Position numbers and translations under genes: made by a program. Below, one piece after another: positions 9,257 to 17,582 of a stretch of DNA of 64,000 bases. How positions within the stretch are numbered: the stretch's first letter is position 1; every line of letters begins with the position of its first letter. The notes under the pieces were generated by a model. It ran no database searches. It saw only the letters and a list, made by a program, of their open reading frames with translations, and was not told the origin of the DNA. The DNA is from CAZMGV01 sp964621525 [NCBI: uncultured bacterium] (GTDB lineage Bacteria; JAGRBM01), in NCBI GenBank assembly GCA_964621525.1, contig CAZUMS010000003.1, forward strand, positions 1-64,000, written 5' to 3'.

Positions 9257-9709
9257 TCAGGCGCTCAGGGCCCGCAGGGGCATTTCCATCAGGGAAGGAT
9301 TCCGGCCCCGATCGAGGTCCGGGACCAGGCTATCTAGAATCCTGCTCACCCGTTCCGTGAGCGATAGCGGGCTGAAGGGTTTGTAGATCGTTTCAATCAC
9401 GCCGCCCGCCGGATCTCCGTTCCGGTTACGCTCTTCCCCTATGGCGGTGAGATACGCCACCGGAACCCTGGAGAACTTCTTCGAATGGCGGATGAAGCTC
9501 AGGGTTTCCGCTCCGTTCATCACCGGCATGACGGCATCGAGAAGCACGAGATCCGGGACGGACTGCTCCAGCATCCGGATTCCCTCCAGGCCCGAACTCA
9601 CGGAAACCACATCCATCCGGCCGATCTGCCGCAGGGACGCCTCCGCAAGCCTCCGCACGAAGCGGTCGTCGTCGATCAGAAGTATTCTGGGCTTTCTATC
9701 TGCATTCAT
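9257..9709 (-). CDS. Single-domain response regulator (CheY-like)
   Basis: A 150-residue protein that is essentially one receiver domain. It shows 'ILLIDDDRF' (acidic pair), phospho-acceptor Asp in 'LVLLDAVMPVMNG' and the switch Lys in 'IYKPF'. There is no output domain, so it probably relays phosphate or signals by protein contact. The ATG follows GGGGGA at good distance. It lies between the paralogous receiver at 9755 and the REC-Hpt-REC-REC-GGDEF gene with short gaps (45 and 18 bases), which suggests one three-gene operon on the minus strand. The C-terminal ~25 residues (ending MEMPLRALSA) extend beyond the domain and have no recognised function. Confidence 0.9.
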   Translation of the reverse strand: MNADRKPRILLIDDDRFVRRLAEASLRQIGRMDVVSVSSGLEGIRMLEQSVPDLVLLDAVMPVMNGAETLSFIRHSKKFSRVPVAYLTAIGEERNRNGDPAGGVIETIYKPFSPLSLTERVSRILDSLVPDLDRGRNPSLMEMPLRALSA

Positions 9710-9754
9710 TTTCGTTTCCCCCTTTGACTGCAGTAAATCCGGCCCCTTGCCGGA

Positions 9755-10216
9755 TCAGGATGCCAGGTAGATGACCGTCTCCCGGACCGCCTGCCGGTTT
9801 GCCGGCACGAAGCCTTCGGCCAGACGGCTCCTCACGGAGATCGGCATCCGGTCGAGCCGGAAACGCCGGGAGTCGAGACCCTGAAGCAGGTCCTTCTTGG
9901 ACATGTAGATGTCCACGCCAAAATCGGAGGCGTGCTTTGGATCGGATGATTCCGGAGTGCCCGTCATCACGATGGTGAACGGGACCGGCCCCTGCGCGAA
10001 CGCGGGACGCAGGCGGCTGCAAAGTTCCATGCCCGTCATCCGCGGCATCACCGAATCGGTGATCACGACATCCGGCTGAAACTCGGCTGCAGTCTCCAGG
10101 GCCTCCTGCCCGTCACGGGCAACCCTGTAGTCGTAGCCTTCCTTCACGAGGAACTGCGGAATCAACTTGCGGAAGAAGGGATTGTCGTCGGCAACCAGGA
10201 CTCTGAGTTTTCGCAT
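9755..10216 (-). CDS. Stand-alone receiver protein with SKK motif (paralogue of 15302 gene)
   Basis: A 153-residue receiver protein starting MRKLRVLVADDNPFFRK. The start was set at 10216 because AAGGAGA lies six bases upstream; the open frame extends further but without signals. The acidic pair 'ADDN' and Asp in 'VVITDSVMPRMTG' are present. The usual Lys-Pro near the C-terminus is replaced by 'DIYMSKKDLLQGL', so the conserved Lys is followed by Lys, not Pro. The same unusual end occurs in the protein at 15302, so the two form a local subfamily, with a ~30-residue tail of unknown role. A -24/-12 promoter-like sequence lies 28 bases upstream. It is probably first in an operon with the next two minus-strand genes. 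Confidence 0.85.
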   Translation of the reverse strand: MRKLRVLVADDNPFFRKLIPQFLVKEGYDYRVARDGQEALETAAEFQPDVVITDSVMPRMTGMELCSRLRPAFAQGPVPFTIVMTGTPESSDPKHASDFGVDIYMSKKDLLQGLDSRRFRLDRMPISVRSRLAEGFVPANRQAVRETVIYLAS

Positions 10217-10243
10217 GGCGTCTCTCCTTGCTGCAGGACTAAA

Positions 10244-10259
10244 AGCAAGTTCGATGCCC
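10244..10259 (-). promoter_or_regulatory. Candidate sigma-54 promoter of receiver gene 9755
   Basis: On the minus strand the sequence reads GGGCATCGAACTTGCT, with GG and GC exactly ten bases apart as required for RpoN promoters. The -12 element TTGCT is perfect; the -24 element keeps GGCA but departs from TGGCAC. It ends 28 bases before the start codon. Support comes from similar sites before neighbouring genes. Confidence 0.5.
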
Positions 10260-10419
10260 GAGACCCGAGCCATCCCGATAAACCCTATAACTACCTGTTT
10301 TTTATATGATTTCTGAGACTTCGCAGAATGTTTGCCGCACCAGTACCGGAAGGTTCTCAGGGGGTATTTTTCGACTTGCCGGGTATCCGGAGACCACCCA
10401 AAACTGCGGCGGGAAAATC

Positions 10420-10453
10420 CAAAAAACCGGAGCCCGGCGGATTTCCGCCGGGC
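10420..10453 (-). terminator. Rho-independent terminator of the 10512 lipoprotein gene
   Basis: Read on the minus strand, a 9-base-pair GC-rich stem (GCCCGGCGG/CCGCCGGGC, arms 10432-10440 and 10445-10453) is followed within a few bases by a run of six T. It lies about 60 bases after the lipoprotein stop codon. Confidence 0.75.
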
Positions 10454-10511
10454 CCCTTCAATCTCTGCCATCCGTCCCGGCCCGAAGGCCCCCGGACCTG
10501 ACTATCTATGA

Positions 10512-10706
10512 CTAAACGTAGCGGACTTCGGACACCGACTGACGGTAGGCCATCCGTGTATCCGGGCTATTCTCGGACTGCCGGTTGAATTCGTTGTAGT
10601 CCACGAGCTGGACCGGCTTCAGTGCGCATCCCGAGATGACGAGAAGAGCTGCAATCACGAAGGCCGGCAGTCTCAGTTTCAGTGTCTGTGTCTTGGTGTT
10701 GTTCAT
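10512..10706 (-). CDS. Small 64-residue lipoprotein of unknown function
   Basis: A 64-residue lipoprotein. The start at 10706 (MNNTKTQTLKLRLPAF) was chosen over an ATG ten codons upstream because GAGGAGA lies just before it. The signal peptide ends in the lipobox ISGC, so the mature chain begins at Cys27 and has only ~38 residues (ALKPVQLVDYNEFNRQ...). With Ala after the Cys it would be sorted to the outer membrane by the Lol rule. I recognise no family. It is a monocistron: a perfect sigma-54 promoter upstream and a strong terminator downstream. It sits divergent from the hybrid kinase gene at 10990, suggesting control by, or input to, the surrounding signalling proteins. Confidence 0.8.
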   Translation of the reverse strand: MNNTKTQTLKLRLPAFVIAALLVISGCALKPVQLVDYNEFNRQSENSPDTRMAYRQSVSEVRYV

Positions 10707-10731
10707 GATCGTTCTCCTCGATATGAGGTAA

Positions 10732-10747
10732 AGCAATTACAGTGCCA
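10732..10747 (-). promoter_or_regulatory. Sigma-54 promoter of the 10512 lipoprotein gene
   Basis: The minus strand reads TGGCACTGTAATTGCT, a full match to the RpoN consensus TGGCAC-N5-TTGCW with correct spacing. It ends 26 bases upstream of the start codon, so transcription should begin just ahead of the ribosome binding site. An NtrC-type activator gene lies about 5 kb away at 15923. Confidence 0.85.
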
Positions 10748-10989
10748 TACTGAAAATAGGGGAGAATGCCGGTTTTTCAGGGGTTTCAGGCCGTTTCTCA
10801 TAGCTAAGTTGCAGTCACCGGATACCCTCCGGGGTTGGCCCCACCCGGCTTGATCCGCCGCCGACAGAAGGAAAGGACAGTACCTCCCCGGATAGCAGCC
10901 GCCTCCGGCTTCCGCTAAGCTTTCCATCACATGAAAAGAAAATCCCGGTTCCCGGAAACCGGACCTGCCGGCAGGATTGATTCCGATCG

Positions 10990-12978
<1,989 letters not shown>

Positions 12979-12987
12979 GCCGATCCC

Positions 12988-13018
12988 AAAAAAGGCGGGA
13001 CCGGCAAATGCCGGTCCC
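12988..13018 (-). terminator. Rho-independent terminator of the 13043 lipoprotein gene
   Basis: On the minus strand a perfect 9-base-pair stem (GGGACCGGC/GCCGGTCCC, arms 12997-13005 and 13010-13018) is followed by GCC and six T. It lies just after the lipoprotein stop codon and, in the other direction, 19 bases after the kinase stop, where it could also slow transcription. Confidence 0.8.
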
Positions 13019-13042
13019 GGGAGGAAGGTGAAGGGGAGGAGC

Positions 13043-13645
13043 TTAGTTGAACTTCTGGACGCCGCCGTTTTCGAGGCTGGCCATCCGGATATCGTGCTGG
13101 TCGCGGCTGTTCGCGCCCAGGAACTCAGGCTTAATGAACAGCCGGGCGAACGGGGCGCTGGCATCGGCACCGATCGGGGTCAGGGCCGCCGTGAAAGGGC
13201 CGCTGTCGGTGACCTTGTGGTCGATCCAGATCAGGTGCATCGACTCCAGGCGCTTGATGGCGCCCATGACTTCGGCGCGCGTCAGGCGGCTTTCGCGGGC
13301 GATTTCCCTGAGACCCGACTGCCCGTTCTTGCTGAGCACGGCCAGCAGCACCGCTTCGGGACGGGACAGCTCGACTCCGGCACGGGCCGAAGCCTCCTGG
13401 GCGGCGCTGTCCAGCTTCGCAAAGCTGTCTTCCCGCTGCTTGGGGGTATTGAGGCCGTCGAACAGTCCGGTCTTCGCGGTGGCTTCGGCTGCCACCGGCA
13501 CCATGGAGGACGCGACGACAGTCGCCGCGGGATTCGCAACCAGAGTGCTGGCGACCATCAGTTCGGCACCGGCACAGGCCTGAAGCATCAGGCAGCTCGC
13601 CGCGGCAAGAATCGGAACCGGCAGTTTGTTGATCAGGGTCTTCAT
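13043..13645 (-). CDS. Predicted lipoprotein with a MarR-like winged-helix segment
   Basis: A 200-residue protein beginning MKTLINKLPVPILAAASCLM with lipobox LQAC (Cys24), so it should be exported and lipid-anchored. Residues 30-60 are Ala/Val-rich. Residues about 92-160 look like a MarR-type winged helix: 'SRPEAVLLAVLSK' (helix), 'GLREIARESRLTRAEVMGAI' (helix-turn-helix) and 'KRLESMHLIWIDHKVTDSG' (recognition helix end and wing). The tail is unrecognised. A winged helix outside the cytoplasm would not bind chromosomal DNA, so it may have been co-opted for protein binding, or the signal peptide may be misleading. AGAGGAGA precedes the ATG, a sigma-54-like promoter lies upstream and a terminator follows: a single-gene unit. 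Confidence 0.75.
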   Translation of the reverse strand: MKTLINKLPVPILAAASCLMLQACAGAELMVASTLVANPAATVVASSMVPVAAEATAKTGLFDGLNTPKQREDSFAKLDSAAQEASARAGVELSRPEAVLLAVLSKNGQSGLREIARESRLTRAEVMGAIKRLESMHLIWIDHKVTDSGPFTAALTPIGADASAPFARLFIKPEFLGANSRDQHDIRMASLENGGVQKFN

Positions 13646-13696
13646 TGTTGTTCTCCTCTTTCACCCATCGGCTCCTTGCCGTGGCGGAAGCACTAT

Positions 13697-13712
13697 TACA
13701 ATCCCTGTGCCA
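13697..13712 (-). promoter_or_regulatory. Candidate sigma-54 promoter of the 13043 lipoprotein gene
   Basis: The minus strand reads TGGCACAGGGATTGTA. The -24 element is perfect; the -12 element is TTGTA rather than TTGCA, one change in the usually conserved GC. It ends 52 bases before the start codon. Confidence 0.6.
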
Positions 13713-13849
13713 AACGCGCTCAGAAGCATAACTATATGAAATAACTGGATATTTAGTTGATCCCGAATTCCGTGAAGTGAAGTCATGCAAAACCCACCCA
13801 AGGGTTTACAGGTCAAAGCCTACCCGCGCGGGCGATGCTCGCGGGAGTG

Positions 13850-14902
13850 TCAGAGGACCGGGAGTTTCTTGAGGGCGGCGAGGAGTTCGACGTGGCCGAA
13901 CGGCTTCATGAGCCAGCGGGTTTCGGCCGGCAGGTGGCGTTCGTAGGCGGCCAAATCGCGGCCGGTCAGGACGAGGAATGGCACCCGCCCGAAATCCGGC
14001 AGACGGCGCAGATCGTGAAGCAGTTCGATTCCGTTCCCGTCGGGCAGATGGATATCGCAAAGCACAATAGAGGGCTGGAAGGTCCTGACCAGCAAACGTG
14101 CCTGTTCGACAGTCGCAGCCCTGCGAACGTCATAGCCCTCCCGCCCGAGAAATATCGAAATAAAGCGGCAGAGCTGGTCTTCATCCTCCACCAGTAGAAC
14201 CGGGATTCTGGCGGGACTTCCGTTTTCCACGGCCTCAGCATGCTTGCCAGGCAATCCGAGCAAGGCGCTCCGTTCCAACGGGTTATCGCGGTCGTTCAGG
14301 AGCTGGCCGCCGTGCTTCTTTACGATAGCGGCGGCGATGTATTCGGATACGGCCCATCCGGACGGCCTCGGATCAATGGACCGATGCCGCTGGCTGCTGG
14401 TAACAGCGAAGCGGACGCTGTTTCCTTCGGCCGAAACGCGGATGCGCACCGTCCCGCCTCTGACGGTATCGGCAACGACCGATCCGGTCAGATAGGAAAG
14501 TACCTGCACGAGGCGGTCCCGGTTTCCGGAGATCACACAATCGGGCACCGTCTCCAGCACAAGGCTCACACCCGTTTCGGCCGCCAGGCCCGCCGAGACG
14601 GCCATCGCCAGCGAGGCGAAGTCACGGGCGCCGATGGTTTCGAGGGGGAGTTCCACCTGCCCTGCCTGAATCCGCTCGGCTTCCACCAGATTCGACATGA
14701 GGCGGATCAGGTCATCCGCGCTGGACCGGGCGACGGCGACCATCTTCATGGCCTCGCCCGACATTCCGCCCATATGGCCGCTTTCGAGCAGCCCGAGCGC
14801 GCCCCGGATCGCTGTCAGGGAACGGCGAAACTCGCTGGAAATCTCCAGAATTCCCGGCGGTTGTGTCATATCATCCGTCCGGTCAGGGTCCTTGCCGCTC
14901 AT
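13850..14902 (-). CDS. Degenerate histidine kinase core fused to an intact receiver
   Basis: A 350-residue protein. Residues about 15-215 match the HisKA-HATPase layout, but the phospho-acceptor His is missing: the H-box segment reads 'EISSEFRRSLTAIRGALGLL' where kinases have SHELRTPLTAIRGAL. The N-box Asn is also lost ('VLSYLTGSVVADT'), the DxGxG box is absent, and the region between it and the last helix ('GWAVSEYIAAAIVKKHGGQL') is shortened. It therefore should not autophosphorylate. The C-terminal receiver (about 232-350) is canonical: 'LVEDED', Asp in 'VLCDIHLPDG', Lys in 'LMKPF'. It probably acts as a phosphorylation-controlled scaffold. It overlaps the gene upstream (14899) by four bases, implying translational coupling. 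Confidence 0.85.
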   Translation of the reverse strand: MSGKDPDRTDDMTQPPGILEISSEFRRSLTAIRGALGLLESGHMGGMSGEAMKMVAVARSSADDLIRLMSNLVEAERIQAGQVELPLETIGARDFASLAMAVSAGLAAETGVSLVLETVPDCVISGNRDRLVQVLSYLTGSVVADTVRGGTVRIRVSAEGNSVRFAVTSSQRHRSIDPRPSGWAVSEYIAAAIVKKHGGQLLNDRDNPLERSALLGLPGKHAEAVENGSPARIPVLLVEDEDQLCRFISIFLGREGYDVRRAATVEQARLLVRTFQPSIVLCDIHLPDGNGIELLHDLRRLPDFGRVPFLVLTGRDLAAYERHLPAETRWLMKPFGHVELLAALKKLPVL

Positions 14903-15327
14903 AAACAGACTCCCAGAACGGTGATGAACTGCTTCCGGTGAAGCGGAAGCCGGATCACCCTGTCGAGCTGCCGGACCACTTGCACTGGCGGCTCTGGTGC
15001 CAGGCGCGTGGAAATTCCAATGCAGGGTGCCCGTCCGGCATATCCTGCCGCTTCCAGTGCCGGGAGCACGGCCAGGAGCCGGTCCAGATCGAAATTGAGA
15101 TCGACCAGAATCAGCTCGGGAACGACGTTGGCCAGTATCTGCGCGAAGGCCGCCGGTTCATCGACCGATATCAGATCGCACCCGGCCGCTTCCTGAATCA
15201 GCCGTTGGTCGACAACCCCCCGTCCGCTCTGGAAAACCACTGCAAAACGATAGTGTCCGGCAGACGCGGTGGAACCTGAAAGACCCACCCCGCGTTTCGG
15301 TTCAGGCGCACAAAGCTCTGGATTCAT
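14899..15327 (-). CDS. Divergent receiver-like protein
   Basis: A 142-residue protein with a receiver-like pattern. After a 25-residue lead, 'RFAVVFQSGRG' stands where the first strand and acidic pair should be, so the Mg2+-binding acids are missing. 'PELILVDLNFD' keeps an Asp at the phosphorylation position, and 'RVIRLPLHRKQF' matches the last strand but has Leu where Lys is expected. It is probably not phosphorylated in the usual way. The start at 15327 has AGGGGA upstream. Its start lies within the end of the 15302 receiver gene (26 bases shared) and its stop overlaps the start of the 13850 gene, so the three are one tightly packed operon. Confidence 0.65.
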   Translation of the reverse strand: MNPELCAPEPKRGVGLSGSTASAGHYRFAVVFQSGRGVVDQRLIQEAAGCDLISVDEPAAFAQILANVVPELILVDLNFDLDRLLAVLPALEAAGYAGRAPCIGISTRLAPEPPVQVVRQLDRVIRLPLHRKQFITVLGVCL

Positions 15328-15763
15328 GGGATTTCCCCTGGGTGACGGTGTGCGGATTCAACACCTGGAACACCTGCCGGAAGTCGCTCGACAGGCATTC
15401 GGCCCGGAGCAGGTTCCGGTCCAGCAGGTCTCCGAGCTGTTTCTTGGAAACATAGAGATCCACGCCGAGGTCGCGGGCATGAAAGGGATTGTCCGACTCG
15501 GGGCTAGCCGTCATGACGATCGTAAACGGCCCCCGCCCTGCCCCAAGCGGAGGACGGATCCGGCTGCACAGCTCCATCCCGGTAATCCGGGGCATGATCT
15601 CGTCCGTAATGACGAGATCCGGCGCCAGATGCCCCACGAGCTGCAACGCATCTGCACCGTCATTAACGGTCCAGACGTCATACCCTTCCAGTTCGAGCCG
15701 GCAGGTCAGCATTTTCCGGAAGAACGGATTGTCGTCGGCGACCAGTACCTTAAATGGTTTCAT
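15302..15763 (-). CDS. Stand-alone receiver protein with SKK motif (paralogue of 9755 gene)
   Basis: A 153-residue receiver, MKPFKVLVADDNPFFRKMLT at the N-terminus. It has the same length as the product of the gene at 9755 and shares the 'VLVADDNPFFRK', 'MPR(I/M)TGMELCSR(I/L)RP' and 'FTIVMT(A/G)(S/T)PES' blocks and the unusual 'DLYVSKKQLGDLLDR' end. The phospho-acceptor Asp is in 'LVITDEIMP'. The ATG is preceded by AAGGAG. It heads a three-gene operon with the divergent receiver and the degenerate kinase-receiver, while its paralogue heads an operon ending in the GGDEF protein. Both have a -24/-12 promoter-like sequence upstream, so the pair probably arose by duplication and is co-regulated. 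Confidence 0.87.
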   Translation of the reverse strand: MKPFKVLVADDNPFFRKMLTCRLELEGYDVWTVNDGADALQLVGHLAPDLVITDEIMPRITGMELCSRIRPPLGAGRGPFTIVMTASPESDNPFHARDLGVDLYVSKKQLGDLLDRNLLRAECLSSDFRQVFQVLNPHTVTQGKSHESRALCA

Positions 15764-15792
15764 TCAAATCTCCTTCACGCCCTCTGGTGTAA

Positions 15793-15808
15793 AGCAAAAG
15801 AGGTGCCG
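15793..15808 (-). promoter_or_regulatory. Candidate sigma-54 promoter of receiver gene 15302
   Basis: The minus strand reads CGGCACCTCTTTTGCT: correct GG-N10-GC spacing, perfect TTGCT at -12 and five of six -24 bases. It ends 30 bases before the ATG. Just upstream lies a dyad (CCGGAAA at 15842-15848, TTTCCGG at 15857-15863), a possible activator site. Confidence 0.65.
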
Positions 15809-15922
15809 AACCCGTCGTGCAGGAAATATGAGGGAATTCCGCCGGAAACCCGGGGATTTCCGGCAATACCGGGACTCTATGTTCGGGAGTAACCGGGTCT
15901 GTGATGACCCAAGAGTGAGAAC

Positions 15923-17395
15923 TTACCCGGCTGGGCCGTCGCCGGAAGGCTCTTCGTCGGCGATTGAACTGCCCGACTGGAACTTCTGGTACAGGCGGCG
16001 GAAGTTGCTCCGGTCCATGCCGGCGATTTCAGCCGCCTTCGTCATGCTGTTGCCGGCTTTCGCCATGACATGTTCGAGATAAGCCTGGGTGATCCGGCCG
16101 ATGTGCCGGTCCTTGACGTCCTGGTAAGGCCCGTCGAGGTCCTCGGCGGCGGCCGGCCCGGTTCCACCGGCGGCTCCGGGAAGCGGCACCCTTACTGTCC
16201 CGGAAAACTCTACGTTCGGCCCCCGCGACAGGACGATCGCCCGCTCGACTGCGTTCTTCAGTTCGCGGATATTCCCCGGCCAGCCATGCGTGAGCAGGAA
16301 CTGGCGGGCTTCCGGGCTGAACTGTTCGGCAGGTTTCTGGTATTTCCGGGCGAACTGGCTCAGGAAGATCCCGGCAAGGAGTTCGGCATCCCCCGGCCGG
16401 GAACGGAGCGGAGGGACTTCGATCCGGATGACGTTGAGGCGGTAGAACAGGTCTTCGCGGAATCGCTTTTCCTTCACCTCTTTTTCAAGAACCCGGTTCG
16501 TCGCGGCGATAATCCGTACGTCCACCTTGCGGGTCTGCGAGCTGCCGACGCGGCGGACCTCGCCCTCCTGCAGCGCCCGGAGCAGTTTCGCCTGCATCGG
16601 GAGCGGAAGTTCCCCGATCTCGTCGAGAAACAGCGTCCCCTCGTTGGCGGTCTCGAAAAGTCCGGCGTGGGCCCGGTCGGCACCGGTGAACGCGCCCTTC
16701 TCGTGGCCGAACAGCTCGGCCTCGAACAGGGTTTCGGTGAACGCGGAACAGTTGGCCACGACAAACGGTGCCTTGCTCCGCTTGGAACGGTCATGCAGGG
16801 ACCTTGCGATCAGCTCCTTGCCGGTACCGCTCTCGCCGGTGATCAGCACCGGCGCATCGGTGGGTCCGGCGACCTCGACCAGCCCGCGGATTTCCTCGAC
16901 CGCAGGGCTCTGCCCGAGCAGGATCGAGGCGACATTCGAGCCACCGCGCTCAAGTTCGATCGCCTTGCGCCGGAGCCGGACGTGCTCGGCTGCCCGCTGG
17001 AGCACGATCAGGAGCCGGTCGGTATCGAACGGCTTCATGATGTAGTCGTAGGCACCCTGGCGGGCGGCCTTCACGGCTTCGGGTACATCGCCGAAGGCAG
17101 TAATAAAAATGACCTCGGGCTCGCCGGGAAGCTTCTGGTAATCCTGCAGCGCATCAAGCCCGGTCCGTCCCGGCATGGAAACATCCGAAATGATAACATC
17201 AACCGTTACTGCGGAGAGCCCTTTCAGGGCATCGCTGACGTTTGAATAGGTGAGCGTCTTGTAGCCGTTCGAATCCAGCACCCGCTGGTACAGGCCGAGA
17301 ATGGCCTTTTCGTCGTCGATGAGAGCGACCAGTACGGGGTCGTTTGAATCCGGCAACGGTAACACTCCCAGCGTCCCGGCCGGATTGTCCCCCAC
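15923..17395 (-). CDS. Sigma-54-dependent NtrC-family response regulator
   Basis: A 490-residue enhancer-binding protein. The N-terminal receiver (about 20-140) has 'LIDDEK', Asp in 'VIISDVSMPG' and Lys in 'IMKPF'. The central AAA+ domain (about 155-395) has Walker A 'GESGTGKE', the sigma-54-contacting loop GAFTGAD, Walker B 'GTLFLDEIGEL' and arginine-finger region 'REDLFYRLNV'. The Fis-type helix-turn-helix at about 450-475 is 'SMTKAAEIAGMDRSNFRRLY'. It should hydrolyse ATP to open RpoN-bound promoters. The start appears to be a GTG without a clear ribosome binding site. Several candidate sigma-54 promoters lie within 8 kb, and a CHASE3 kinase is divergent at 17583; it is the most likely local activator, which is inference. 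Confidence 0.95.
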   Translation of the reverse strand: MGDNPAGTLGVLPLPDSNDPVLVALIDDEKAILGLYQRVLDSNGYKTLTYSNVSDALKGLSAVTVDVIISDVSMPGRTGLDALQDYQKLPGEPEVIFITAFGDVPEAVKAARQGAYDYIMKPFDTDRLLIVLQRAAEHVRLRRKAIELERGGSNVASILLGQSPAVEEIRGLVEVAGPTDAPVLITGESGTGKELIARSLHDRSKRSKAPFVVANCSAFTETLFEAELFGHEKGAFTGADRAHAGLFETANEGTLFLDEIGELPLPMQAKLLRALQEGEVRRVGSSQTRKVDVRIIAATNRVLEKEVKEKRFREDLFYRLNVIRIEVPPLRSRPGDAELLAGIFLSQFARKYQKPAEQFSPEARQFLLTHGWPGNIRELKNAVERAIVLSRGPNVEFSGTVRVPLPGAAGGTGPAAAEDLDGPYQDVKDRHIGRITQAYLEHVMAKAGNSMTKAAEIAGMDRSNFRRLYQKFQSGSSIADEEPSGDGPAG

Positions 17396-17582
17396 TGACG
17401 GCTATCTTGGGGGATATCGGCCTGCCCGCCTCATCCATCCTGATGATTTCGTATCGAAAATTAAGAATACCGGTTACGGGAGACACTTACAATTCAGCAT
17501 TTTATGGAAATTTCTGCCTATTACAGCAGTCAGGATTGTGAAGGCCATTTGGAACCGATAAAATGGAGTCCACAAGTCTTTT

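Noticed and set aside
10807-10980. Possible riboswitch (c-di-GMP class) in the spacer before the 10990 kinase
   Set aside because: GC-rich inverted segments are present, but the conserved core of the GEMM class could not be found on either strand.
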